A DNA stretch of 13,217 bases from Sulfitobacter sp. (GCA_024636395.1 JAGXHD010000223.1:1-13217), one strand, 5' to 3'; numbered from the stretch's first letter, positions 1 through 7,132 are shown. Numbers and translations: made by a program. Notes: generated by a model from the letters alone, not told the origin.

Positions 1-321
1 CTGCTGGCCGAGGCCAAGGTGCCCTATGACATCGTGCTGGAAATGGACGAGATCAACGAGGATTTCCCCAAGACCGACGTGGCCATCGTGATCGGGTCAA
101 ACGACATCGTGAACCCTGCGGCGCAGGATGATCCGAACAGCCCCATCGCTGGCATGCCGGTGCTGGAATGCTGGAAGGCCAAGCAGGTGTTCGTGTCCAA
201 GCGTGGCCAGGGCACCGGCTATTCCGGGATCGAGAACCCGCTGTTCTTCAAGGAGAACACGCGGATGTTCTACGGCGACGCGAAGGCGTCGCTGGATAAG
301 CTGCTTCCGATGATCGACTGA
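1..321 (+). CDS. pntB: NAD(P) transhydrogenase subunit beta, C-terminal part
   Basis: The reading frame is open from the first base to the TGA at 319-321, so this is the 3' end (106 codons) of a gene starting outside the window. The peptide is the NADP-binding domain III of proton-translocating transhydrogenase: the conserved run GSNDIVNPAAQ, then SPIAGMPVLE, then a Lys-Arg followed by GTGYSGIENPLF, and the closing YGDAK. By family knowledge, PntB spans the inner membrane, and its cytoplasmic domain III exchanges hydride between NADH held by PntA and NADP+, driven by the proton gradient, to supply NADPH. The C terminus is normal (…LLPMID). A GC-rich hairpin about 45 bases downstream suggests it is the last gene of a pnt operon. 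Identity is near certain; only the missing N-terminal membrane part cannot be checked. Confidence 0.96.
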   Translation: MLAEAKVPYDIVLEMDEINEDFPKTDVAIVIGSNDIVNPAAQDDPNSPIAGMPVLECWKAKQVFVSKRGQGTGYSGIENPLFFKENTRMFYGDAKASLDKLLPMID

Positions 322-364
322 CGCAGTTGCCGCATGATGTGATCACCGAATGATCGCAGCGCGT

Positions 365-390
365 GCGCCCCGTCCGAGATGGCGGGGCGC
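365..390 (+). terminator. Hairpin terminator after pntB
   Basis: Perfect 8-bp stem GCGCCCCG (365-372) / CGGGGCGC (383-390) with a 10-base loop, 43 bases after the pntB stop. It is followed by a short, only moderately T-rich stretch (cttgcgtttg). Position and GC-rich stem fit an intrinsic terminator for the pnt transcript; the weak U-tract keeps confidence moderate. Confidence 0.65.
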
Positions 391-416
391 CTTGCGTTTG
401 GAGGTTTCCTGTGGTG

Positions 417-435
417 CGGTACATTGGACGTACCG
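417..435. promoter_or_regulatory. 19-base inverted repeat upstream of the DUF3422 gene
   Basis: Perfect 6-bp arms CGGTAC (417-422) and GTACCG (430-435) separated by 7 bases. A further GGTAC occurs near 473-477. It lies in the 244-base gap (322-565) between pntB and the DUF3422 gene, past the terminator hairpin and about 130 bases before the next start. It could be an operator or a small transcript hairpin; no bound regulator is identifiable. I see no convincing promoter in the gap, though an AT-rich stretch at 481-515 is the likeliest place for one. Confidence 0.3.
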
Positions 436-565
436 GACTACTTTCCGATAGGTGGAAAAGTATGCTGTGGTACGCCCAAGTTGCTTTTAATCCTCTATCT
501 TCTAAGTTGAAGACAGTGCTGGTTTGCGGTCACACAGAAGCGACCGCGTCTCGAAGGAATTGCCC

Positions 566-1855
566 ATGGCCCCCATCCCCGATCATCCGTTGCGCTATGC
601 CTTGACGGGGGAGCTGCATGCGCGGCCCTTTCCCAATATCAAGGCGCCGCAAGTGGTGGCATTTCTCGCCATCAAACAGGCGGGTGATGCCGCCGCGCGC
701 GACCGCGACCGGGGCGCCGATATGGAGCATCTCGTGGCGCTGCTGAAGCATTACGGCGCGCCACTGCCAGACAAGGATGCCACGCATTATTACGGCGCCA
801 TGGGCCGGTTTCACATCAAATGGGAGCAGCACACCGAATTCGTGACCTACACGGCCTTTGGCGACGAACTCAGCGACAGGCCCTTTGATCCTGCAGAATT
901 TGATGTGTTTCCCGCGGGCTGGCTCTCGAATGCGCCGGGCCAGCGCCTAACGTCTAGCCTGCTGCGACTGATGTCGATGCCTGACGATCCGGAGCCTGTG
1001 CTGGATCAGTTGCGCGACTGGTTCGTACCCGAAAGCCTTGCGGCGGGGGAGGTGCTGGAAGGGGCAGCCGTAGTGGCCAGTGATTTCCGGATCGATCCTG
1101 CCGGGCACACGCGGTTTGCCGTATTCGTGCCCGGTGCGACGGGAACGCGGCGCGTGGGGCGGATCATCCAGCGGCTGCTCGAGATCGAGACCTATAAGAC
1201 AATGTCGATGCTCGGTTTTGCGCTCACGCGCGAGATCGGTGGCAAGGTGGGCAAAATGGACCGCCAGATCAGCGAGCTGATGGCCAAGATGAGCGCGCAG
1301 GAGCAAAAGCCGGAAGCCACGCTCGATGCGCTGCTCGATGTATCCGTTGAGCTGGAGAACGTGGTTGCGCAGACCTCTTTCCGCTTTGCGGGTACGGCGG
1401 CCTACAAGGCGATCGTGGACGAGCGGATTGCGGCGCTGCGCGAAGTACGCTTCGAGGGCAGACAGGGCTTTGGCGAGTTCATGATGCGCCGCTACGAGCC
1501 TGCGATGCGGACTGTGATCTCGATGGAGCGGCGGCTGGAGCGGATGTCGGCGCGGGCGTTGCGGGCGTCGGACCTGTTGCGGACACGGGTGGATGTTGAG
1601 CGCTCGGCGCAGAACCAGTCGATCCTTGAAAGCATGGACAAGCGCGCGGATTTACAACTGCGGCTCCAACACACTGTCGAGGGGCTGTCGGTGGTGGCGA
1701 TCAGCTACTATGCTGTCTCGCTGGCGCGTTACATCCTCTATCCGATCGGCGATATGATAGGGGTCAGCGACGGGATGCTGACGGCGGCTGTCACTGTGCC
1801 GGTTGTGCTGCTGGTTTGGCTTGCCGTGCGCCGGGTGCGCCAGAAGATCGGCTGA
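566..1855 (+). CDS. DUF3422 family membrane-anchored protein
   Basis: A 429-residue protein of the DUF3422 family, recognised by the N-terminal ELHARPFP motif (residues 16-23) and by a MSMLGFALTRE segment in the middle. The family function is unknown. The layout is a large soluble N-terminal region, a charged and probably helical stretch rich in Arg, Glu and Met (about residues 220-370), then two hydrophobic C-terminal segments at about 374-393 and 403-421 that would form a membrane hairpin, ending in the basic tail RRVRQKIG. The ATG at 566 was chosen because AAGGA sits 7 bases upstream and the family motif lies just after the start; an in-frame TTG at 524 would add 14 residues unlike the family. 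It stands alone after the pntB terminator, and its last 65 bases overlap the end of the convergent transporter gene. Family assignment is firm; role unknown. Confidence 0.88.
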   Translation: MAPIPDHPLRYALTGELHARPFPNIKAPQVVAFLAIKQAGDAAARDRDRGADMEHLVALLKHYGAPLPDKDATHYYGAMGRFHIKWEQHTEFVTYTAFGDELSDRPFDPAEFDVFPAGWLSNAPGQRLTSSLLRLMSMPDDPEPVLDQLRDWFVPESLAAGEVLEGAAVVASDFRIDPAGHTRFAVFVPGATGTRRVGRIIQRLLEIETYKTMSMLGFALTREIGGKVGKMDRQISELMAKMSAQEQKPEATLDALLDVSVELENVVAQTSFRFAGTAAYKAIVDERIAALREVRFEGRQGFGEFMMRRYEPAMRTVISMERRLERMSARALRASDLLRTRVDVERSAQNQSILESMDKRADLQLRLQHTVEGLSVVAISYYAVSLARYILYPIGDMIGVSDGMLTAAVTVPVVLLVWLAVRRVRQKIG

Positions 1856-2876
1856 GGCGCGACAAAAGAAGCGTGTGGGTGGCCCAGGCACCCAGGGCCA
1901 TGGTCGCGAGGGCGAGGAGGGCCGCCACCGATAGGGTCGGGATGCCTGAGAGCCCGGCGCCGACTGTGCATCCGCCCGCGAGAACGCCGCCAAAGCCCAT
2001 GAGGACAGCGCCGCCCATGTAGCGGCCTGTCTGTCGCGGTGTGTCGAAGCTTTGCCACTGGAACGTGCCGGTGAGCAGGCTTGCGACGAAGGCCCCCAGC
2101 AGTGTGCCACCGATGAGGCCGGTACCGAATCCCGGCGAGATGGAGGTGCCAGCGATGGCCCAGAACAGCGTATCTGAGGCCGGGCGGGTGAACGACAGGC
2201 TCTCGAAGGGGATCACATCGAAATCATCGTAGAGTACGAAGCCTGTGCCGATCCATGCCAGCGGCACGAGCGCGCCGAGGAGTGCCGCCGCGATCAGGAG
2301 CGGGGGGCGGACGCCAGAGCGGGAAGCGATCACGAGACACAACGCGACGATTGCCGCCGTCACCAGCCAGCCGCCTCCCGGCAGCGCGTCCAGCGATGCG
2401 GCGTCGCCTACGGGCAGCGTCAGTTGGCCGAGCGAAACGCGCAGGGGGGCGAGCAGTCCCTTCATTGTGGCGTGGGCCGTGATTGCGAATATAACGATAA
2501 CGCTAAGTGCGCGCAGATTGCCGGAGGCGCCCAGCACCATAAGCCGCGACGCACAGCCACGGGTCAGCACCATGCCCGCGCCAAACGCGAGCCCCCCCAG
2601 AGCGATGGCGAGCCAGGGCAGATCCTGATCCATGAACCTGTGCCCCTCAAAAGAAATCAGACCGTAGGTCACGGCAGCCTGCGTGCCCGCCATAGCCGCG
2701 GCGAGGGCCGTCAGCCAAACCCCTGCTGCCCCCCGCCGGTCATCACCGACAATCATCCGGCGGAAACAGAATTTGGTGATCTGCGCCAGAGCGCCGAACG
2801 CGAGACCGATCGCCAGCGCGAAATAAACGACCGCCTGCGCGGCGGTGAGGGTCTGAAACCCGAGATCTTCAAACAT
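1791..2876 (-). CDS. YeeE/YedE family membrane transporter (TsuA-like, sulfur compounds)
   Basis: A 361-residue polytopic inner-membrane protein with many hydrophobic segments. It carries the YeeE/YedE cysteine-containing repeats: KFCFRR (Cys37), TRGCASR (Cys108) and AGGCTVGAGLSG (Cys303). In characterised TsuA proteins, conserved cysteines line the path for thiosulfate uptake; import of thiosulfate or a related sulfur compound is therefore inferred, not shown. The start at 2876 (MFEDLGFQ) was preferred because AGGA lies 7 bases upstream and the family alignment begins near it. An in-frame ATG at 2927 (MISTSSIS) with an AGAGAGA upstream is a possible longer form. No TusA-like or sulfur-oxidation gene adjoins it here. 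The C-terminal tail of about 20 residues, rich in Ala, Pro and Gln, is encoded opposite the last codons of the DUF3422 gene, a 65-base convergent overlap. Confidence 0.85.
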   Translation of the reverse strand: MFEDLGFQTLTAAQAVVYFALAIGLAFGALAQITKFCFRRMIVGDDRRGAAGVWLTALAAAMAGTQAAVTYGLISFEGHRFMDQDLPWLAIALGGLAFGAGMVLTRGCASRLMVLGASGNLRALSVIVIFAITAHATMKGLLAPLRVSLGQLTLPVGDAASLDALPGGGWLVTAAIVALCLVIASRSGVRPPLLIAAALLGALVPLAWIGTGFVLYDDFDVIPFESLSFTRPASDTLFWAIAGTSISPGFGTGLIGGTLLGAFVASLLTGTFQWQSFDTPRQTGRYMGGAVLMGFGGVLAGGCTVGAGLSGIPTLSVAALLALATMALGAWATHTLLLSRLSRSSGAPGARQAKPAAQPAQ

Positions 2877-2989
2877 GGGGCGGTCCTGTGGGGCGTTGGA
2901 ATGTGAGATTGAGGAGGTGGAGATCATATTCTCTCTGCCGCCTGATCCAGAGCATTTCAAGGTAATTTCCGGCAAGGTGCAGGCGTGGA

Positions 2990-3006
2990 GCGGAACAATG
3001 TTCCGC
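2990..3006. promoter_or_regulatory. 17-base perfect inverted repeat upstream of the YeeE-like gene
   Basis: Arms GCGGAAC (2990-2996) and GTTCCGC (3000-3006) with a 3-base spacer, about 115 bases upstream of the preferred start of the minus-strand transporter. The symmetry and short spacer suit binding by a dimeric repressor, or a short RNA hairpin in the leader. It does not match the alphaproteobacterial LexA direct repeat. The 248-base gap (2877-3124) otherwise holds only the hairpin at 3048-3074, and I see no clear promoter. Confidence 0.35.
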
Positions 3007-3047
3007 AATGACCTCAAGGGCGGATTATTTTCCTTTCAGGGAGAGGG

Positions 3048-3074
3048 GCGCCGCACAGACGTATCGTGCGGCGC
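3048..3074 (-). terminator. Strong hairpin after the permease operon
   Basis: Perfect 9-bp stem GCGCCGCAC (3048-3056) / GTGCGGCGC (3066-3074) with a 9-base loop, about 50 bases beyond the stop of the last permease gene in its direction of transcription. The following minus-strand sequence is C/T-rich (CCCTCTCCCTG) but has no run of T. It probably ends or protects the transporter mRNA before the YeeE-like gene; as an intrinsic terminator it is imperfect. Confidence 0.5.
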
Positions 3075-3124
3075 GGGTTCGTGGGCAGCCTGGTCTTATC
3101 GGAAGCTTGCCTCCTCTTGGGGGA

Positions 3125-4126
3125 TCATCGCCCGCGGATGCGCGGATCGAGGGCATCGCGCAGACCGTCACCGAGGTAGTTGACGCTCAGCACCGTGAGC
3201 GAGATCAGGATGCCGGGTAGCATCACCCGCTCGGGATATTCCTGCATCCGTACCACGGCATCTGACAGAAGCTTGCCCCATGTTGGGAAATCTGAGGGAA
3301 AACCTACGCCGAGGAATGAAAGTGCGCTTTCGGTGATGATTGCGGTCGCAAGACCCAGCGTGGCGGAGACCATGATGGGCGAGATCACGTTGGGCAGCAG
3401 ATGCCGGAATATGATCTTGGACGATTTGGAGCCGATTGAGCGGGCGGCGAGGATGAACTCGCGCTCCTTAAGGGCGAGGATGTCGCCGCGCACGATCCGC
3501 GCCGTCTGCATCCATGACGTGAGGGCGATCACGGAGACGATGAGCACGAACATGCCTCTTTCGGGGGAGCCGAAAAAGCTGGTGAGCGGTTGGCGGAAGA
3601 GTGTGACCGCCAGCAGTACCAGAGGCAAGATCGGCAGCGAGAGCACCAGATCGGTGAAGCGCATCAGGATGAAATCGGCACGTTTGAAATAGCCCGAGGC
3701 GACGCCGACGGCCGTTCCGATCAGCAGGGCCAGAACCATCGCGGACCAGCCGACGGCCATTGAGACACGCCCGCCCGAGATCATCTGCGCGAGGATATCG
3801 CGGCCCAACTGGTCTGTGCCGAAAGGATGCGCCCAGCCTGCTTTGGCTTCGCCGTCCCACAGTAGGGTATAGACCGGGCGCCAATCCTTGTTGCGAATGT
3901 CCAGCTGGGTCGGAGACAGGTTCCAGATGTAAGGGCCAAGAATGACGGCAAGGGTGATGAACAGCAAGAAGCCGCCGCCCCATACCGCACCCTTGTGCTT
4001 GCGGAACTGGTCCCAGACATCACGCCACTGGCTGCGCGGCGGCTTGGAGGGCTCCTTGTCGACGAGAGCGCCGTAGACTTCGAGATCTGCCTCGACGGGG
4101 CTTGCGGGAATGGCTTGCTCAGTCAT
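3125..4126 (-). CDS. Peptide-type ABC transporter permease (DppC/OppC family)
   Basis: A 333-residue inner-membrane permease. Residues 1-45 form a cytoplasmic N-terminal tail, followed by a first membrane segment at about 48-66. The DppC-family markers are HPFGTDQLGRD (100-110), the cytoplasmic coupling loop EREFILAARSIG with KIIFRHLLPN (about 221-246) that docks on the ATPase, and the C-terminal DALDPRIRGR. It should pair with the neighbouring DppB-type permease to form the pore for di- or oligopeptides or similar ligands delivered by the upstream binding protein. Its ATG lies inside the end of the upstream permease gene (the shared bases read ATGACTGA, an 8-base overlap), which implies translational coupling; AAGGA sits just upstream. 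It is the last gene of the leftward operon. Family assignment is certain; substrate unknown. Confidence 0.95.
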   Translation of the reverse strand: MTEQAIPASPVEADLEVYGALVDKEPSKPPRSQWRDVWDQFRKHKGAVWGGGFLLFITLAVILGPYIWNLSPTQLDIRNKDWRPVYTLLWDGEAKAGWAHPFGTDQLGRDILAQMISGGRVSMAVGWSAMVLALLIGTAVGVASGYFKRADFILMRFTDLVLSLPILPLVLLAVTLFRQPLTSFFGSPERGMFVLIVSVIALTSWMQTARIVRGDILALKEREFILAARSIGSKSSKIIFRHLLPNVISPIMVSATLGLATAIITESALSFLGVGFPSDFPTWGKLLSDAVVRMQEYPERVMLPGILISLTVLSVNYLGDGLRDALDPRIRGR

Positions 4127-5186
4127 AGCGGATCCTTGGGTCGAGTACGCCGTACAGGATATCGGCGATCAGGTTGAACAGCACGATCAGGATGGCGAAG
4201 ATGAAAGTGAGGGTCATCACCATCGGCAGATCGTTGGCGAAGAGCGCGGTGAGCAATAGCTGCCCGATCCCGTTCACCTTGAACACGTTTTCGGTGATGA
4301 TGGCGCCGCCGAAGATGGCGGGCATGCCGAGCGCAATCACGGTGACCACGGGTATCATCGAGTTGCGCAGCACATGCACCATCACGACCGTTGCCTCCTT
4401 GAGGCCCTTGGCGCGGGCGGTGCGCACGTAATCCTGATTGAGGTTGTCGAGCATGGCGGAGCGCATGTAGCGGCTGATCTGCGCTGTGGTTTGCAGGGCC
4501 AGGACCATGACCGGCATAATCATCTGCATGAGCTGAATTTTGAAAGTATCCCAGCTGTTGACGACCAGCGTCGTGTCGTAGATCGAGGGTAGCCAGCCGA
4601 GCGAGACCGAGAAGATCACGATCAGCAGCGGGCCGGTGAAGAACGGCGGAATGGAGAAACCGACCATGGTGACGAATGTCCCCGCCTGATCGAAAAGCGA
4701 ATAATGGCGGTAGGCGGAGTAGATCCCGATGGGAATCGCGATGAGAATGCCCACGACGTAACTCAGGCCCACGACCCAAAGTGTTTGTGGCATGCGCTGG
4801 ATCACGATGTCCATTACTGGCGAGCGGGTCTGCCAGCTGATGACGCGCTGTTGCTGGACAAGTAAGCCAGTATCCGGGTCGATCGCCATGCTCAGCTGCG
4901 TGTCGGGAAGCCAGCCCAGCAGGAAGCTGTTGGCGGTAAGGTGGTCGATCCAGACTGATGGCTCTACAACGAAGAACTGATAAAGCCATTTGAAATATTG
5001 CACATGGATCGGTGCGCCGAGGCCGAGCGCCTCGCGCATTTTCTGCTTCACTTCCGGCGGCACCGTCAGCGGCACCTGCGCCATCGGATCACCGGGGGCG
5101 AGTTGCAGGAGCAGAAAGATCACGAGGCTGATGAATAAAAGCGTCGGAAGGGAGAGGAGCAGTCGTCTGATGGTGAAATTCAGCAT
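4119..5186 (-). CDS. Peptide-type ABC transporter permease (DppB/OppB family)
   Basis: A 355-residue inner-membrane permease. An N-terminal membrane segment (about residues 8-29) is followed by the family motif LAPGDP (29-34) and a periplasmic region reaching to about residue 135. The next membrane segments lie at about 136-157, 172-194, 222-238, 277-298 and 324-346. The EAA coupling loop is DYVRTARAKGLKEATV with HVLRNS (about 252-276), and the C terminus LDPRIRYD is typical. The periplasmic region between the first two membrane spans (roughly 75-125, including IDPDTGLL) looks longer than in the classical DppB. The start at 5186 has an AAGG about 9 bases upstream. It overlaps the next permease by 8 bases and follows the binding-protein gene after a 104-base gap that contains two hairpins. 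Part of a peptide/opine/nickel-class importer; substrate not deducible. Confidence 0.95.
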   Translation of the reverse strand: MLNFTIRRLLLSLPTLLFISLVIFLLLQLAPGDPMAQVPLTVPPEVKQKMREALGLGAPIHVQYFKWLYQFFVVEPSVWIDHLTANSFLLGWLPDTQLSMAIDPDTGLLVQQQRVISWQTRSPVMDIVIQRMPQTLWVVGLSYVVGILIAIPIGIYSAYRHYSLFDQAGTFVTMVGFSIPPFFTGPLLIVIFSVSLGWLPSIYDTTLVVNSWDTFKIQLMQMIMPVMVLALQTTAQISRYMRSAMLDNLNQDYVRTARAKGLKEATVVMVHVLRNSMIPVVTVIALGMPAIFGGAIITENVFKVNGIGQLLLTALFANDLPMVMTLTFIFAILIVLFNLIADILYGVLDPRIRYD

Positions 5187-5224
5187 CTAGCGGCGCCTTT
5201 ACGGATCAGCGTGGTGGATAGAAC

Positions 5225-5249
5225 TCGGGCGGGGTTATCCCCCGCCCGA
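5225..5249 (-). repeat. Intercistronic hairpin 1, nearest the permease genes
   Basis: Perfect 10-bp stem (arms 5225-5234 and 5240-5249, core CGGGCGGGG) around a 5-base loop, 39 bases before the permease start on the minus strand. No T-run follows it on the transcript strand. With the companion hairpin at 5266-5283 it separates the binding-protein gene from the permease genes. Such structures commonly slow 3' decay of the binding-protein message or partly attenuate read-through, giving more binding protein than permease. Confidence 0.6.
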
Positions 5250-5265
5250 TACAGCTAAAAGGTAG

Positions 5266-5283
5266 GGCGGGGAAACCCCCGCC
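5266..5283 (-). terminator. Intercistronic hairpin 2 / attenuator after the binding-protein gene
   Basis: A 7-bp stem GGCGGGG (5266-5272) / CCCCGCC (5277-5283) with a 4-base loop, only 7 bases past the binding-protein stop. On the minus strand it is followed by CTACCTTTTAG, a weak U-tract, so partial termination is plausible. Its arms share the GGCGGGG core with hairpin 1, so the two could also pair with each other in alternative folds. Confidence 0.55.
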
Positions 5284-5290
5284 ACAACCA

Positions 5291-7015
5291 TTATTCCTTG
5301 ATGCGGTACCAGTCGGCGACGTTCCAAAGCTCGCTGTCCCAAACATTCAGCACAACGCCGCCAAGTGTTGTGGATGCAGCTGATACGCGGCCACGATCCA
5401 CCAGTGGCAGAATGCCCATGCTTTCTTTGGTGATCATATCATTGAGCTTCTTTGCAAGCTCTCCGCGCTTATCGAGCTCGCCCGTTGTTGCCAACTCGTC
5501 GAGCAGAGCATCGTAGGCAGGATCGCAGAAGCGGTTGATGTTTTCACCCTGCCATTGTGACGATGGCTTTGGCTCGCTGCCGCAACGGCGCTCGTTCAGA
5601 TAGGACTGCGGGTCGGTGCCGTCGAAGTTGTTGGCGTACATTTCTACGTCCGCGTAGAACTTCTGGAACGTGTCTGGCGAACCGGGGTCCCCACCGAAGA
5701 ATACCGACGCATCAACGTTACGCAATTCAGTTTCGATGCCGATCTGGCTCCACCAATCCTTGATCAGCGCCTGGAAGTCCTGACGGACGGCGTTGGTCGA
5801 GGTTTGGAACAGCAAAGAGAGTTTCTTGCCGTCCTTGTCGCGGATGCCGTCACCGTCGCTATCGGTCCAGCCTGCTTCCTCGAGCAGCGCCTTAGCGCCT
5901 TCGATGTCCTGGGTCAGGCACTCGGTGTTTGTCTCGGACGCGAACATGGCAGGTGCGGGCACGATGTTACAGGTTGGACGACCCGCCTGACCGTAGCCGA
6001 CCTCGACCAGCAGTGGACGGTCGATGGCCATCGACAGCGCCTTGCGAACATTGAAATCGGACAGGATGGGATGCGGGTGCATCAGGGTCGCGCGCTCGCC
6101 CTCTGGCAGGTCCGGAGAAGGATCGCTGAAGTTCACCTCGATCCGCTCGACCAATGTGCCGAATGCGGAAATTGGGGTGCCTTGGCCACCTTCGGCCATC
6201 TTGGCGAGAACGTCGGGCGCCAGTTGCAGGTTCCATGCATAATCGAACTCGCCGGTTTCCAGAACAGCACGGCCCGCAGCAGCGGCATCGCCGCCGCCCT
6301 TGAAGTTGATGGTCGCAAAGGCGGGCTTGCTCGGATCGCGGTAGTTTTCGTTTGCCGCCAACGAGATCACGTCATTGGGACGGAAATCCGTGACCGTGAA
6401 CGCGCCGGTGCCGATAGGCGCAAAGTTCGCTTCTGTACACTCGGGCGCGCGGGCGCCGAGGCAATCGGCAAACTGGGCAGCCTGAATGATGGGCGATTGC
6501 GCGCCCATGAAGGGACCATAGGGGTTTGGCTGCGGAGCGCTGAAGGTGACCTTAACGGTCAGATCATCGATCGCATCTATCGACTGAACGCCGGTGAACT
6601 TGGACGCCTGCGCACAGCCGCCTTCGGGGTGCATACAATACTCTGCCGAAAAGAGTACATCAGCCGATGTTACAGGTGTGCCGTCAGACCACAGCAGGCC
6701 TTCCTTCAATTTCCAGGTGATTGAGGTCAGATCCTCGCTCACGCCGCCATTCTCGACGGTGGGGATCTCTTCGGCCAGCCATGCGACGGGCGCGCCTGTT
6801 TCGTCGTAGCGGCCCAGCGGCTCGATCACGAGGGAGGCCGCTTCGAGTTCCTTGGTGCCGCCCGACAGGAACGGGTTCATAATGGACGGAGCCTGCCAGT
6901 AGATGATGTTTACCTGGCCATCGCGTCCGCGCTCGCCTTCATGGCCCGCGGCGAATGCCATCGGTGCCAGAGCTGCCATGCAGACTGCTCCGAGGAGGGT
7001 TGATTTCAAAGTCAT
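5291..7015 (-). CDS. Peptide-type ABC transporter substrate-binding protein (SBP family 5)
   Basis: A 574-residue periplasmic protein. Residues 1-22 form a Sec signal peptide (MTLK, hydrophobic core, cleavage expected after AFA or AFAA); Cys12 is not in a lipobox, so it should be soluble rather than a lipoprotein. The mature part carries the family-5 signature LKEGLLWSDGTPVTSADVLFS near residues 103-123, RKALSMAIDRPLL (324-336) and a Ca-loop-like DSDGDGIRDKDG (385-396). Eight cysteines in the mature part fall in neighbouring pairs (127/134, 185/193, 349/366, 478/497), suggesting disulfides. The start at 7015 has GGAG 7 bases upstream; an in-frame ATG at 7039 would spoil the signal peptide. 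It is the first gene of the leftward transporter operon, followed by two hairpins and the permeases, and faces the ATPase gene across a 360-base control region. Ligands in this family include peptides, opines and nickel; the ligand here is unknown. Confidence 0.93.
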   Translation of the reverse strand: MTLKSTLLGAVCMAALAPMAFAAGHEGERGRDGQVNIIYWQAPSIMNPFLSGGTKELEAASLVIEPLGRYDETGAPVAWLAEEIPTVENGGVSEDLTSITWKLKEGLLWSDGTPVTSADVLFSAEYCMHPEGGCAQASKFTGVQSIDAIDDLTVKVTFSAPQPNPYGPFMGAQSPIIQAAQFADCLGARAPECTEANFAPIGTGAFTVTDFRPNDVISLAANENYRDPSKPAFATINFKGGGDAAAAGRAVLETGEFDYAWNLQLAPDVLAKMAEGGQGTPISAFGTLVERIEVNFSDPSPDLPEGERATLMHPHPILSDFNVRKALSMAIDRPLLVEVGYGQAGRPTCNIVPAPAMFASETNTECLTQDIEGAKALLEEAGWTDSDGDGIRDKDGKKLSLLFQTSTNAVRQDFQALIKDWWSQIGIETELRNVDASVFFGGDPGSPDTFQKFYADVEMYANNFDGTDPQSYLNERRCGSEPKPSSQWQGENINRFCDPAYDALLDELATTGELDKRGELAKKLNDMITKESMGILPLVDRGRVSAASTTLGGVVLNVWDSELWNVADWYRIKE

Positions 7016-7054
7016 TAAGATACTCCATGTTGGACACACGATATGTGCCGTTCT

Positions 7055-7073
7055 CGCCCGGCTTGCGCGGGCG
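7055..7073 (-). promoter_or_regulatory. Possible leader hairpin of the binding-protein gene
   Basis: Arms CGCCCG (7055-7060) and CGGGCG (7068-7073) with a 7-base loop, about 40-58 bases upstream of the binding-protein start. If the leftward promoter lies upstream of it, this forms a small 5'-leader stem. It is short and may be incidental. Confidence 0.3.
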
Positions 7074-7114
7074 TTCTTTGCCGCACTCTGCGAGATGAAA
7101 AGAGCCGTACAAGA

Positions 7115-7132
7115 TGCTGTTCTAAAACAGCA
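7115..7132. promoter_or_regulatory. Candidate operator, 18-base perfect inverted repeat
   Basis: Arms TGCTGTT (7115-7121) and AACAGCA (7126-7132) with a 4-base spacer, in the AT-rich part of the divergent region, 100 bases upstream of the binding-protein start and about 243 upstream of the ATPase start. Length, symmetry and position suit a dimeric transcription factor controlling one or both arms. The flanking T/A runs are too short for a convincing terminator on either strand. No regulator gene is present in the window to pair with it. Confidence 0.45.

Noticed and set aside
363..605. Possible small ORF of 80 codons between pntB and the DUF3422 gene
   Set aside because: It starts inside the terminator hairpin, has no ribosome binding site, and runs into the DUF3422 gene in another frame.
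2424..2906. A 160-codon open frame on the plus strand, and similar ones at 2245-2628 and 2875-3183
   Set aside because: They lie antisense to the YeeE-like gene or in its upstream gap, have low-complexity Arg/Pro/Ser-rich or unrecognisable translations, and arise from the GC-rich coding strand opposite.
2990..3006. LexA (SOS) box reading of the GAAC…GTTC repeat
   Set aside because: Alphaproteobacterial LexA uses a direct GTTC-N7-GTTC repeat; this site is inverted with a 3-base spacer, and the gene is not an SOS-type gene.
5804..6724. A 306-codon plus-strand open frame inside the binding-protein region
   Set aside because: Antisense to an unmistakable family-5 binding protein with a signal peptide, and with no motif of its own.
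7115..7132. Intrinsic terminator interpretation of the TGCTGTT/AACAGCA repeat
   Set aside because: The stem is only 7 bp with mixed A/T content, no adequate T-run follows on either strand, and no gene ends nearby.
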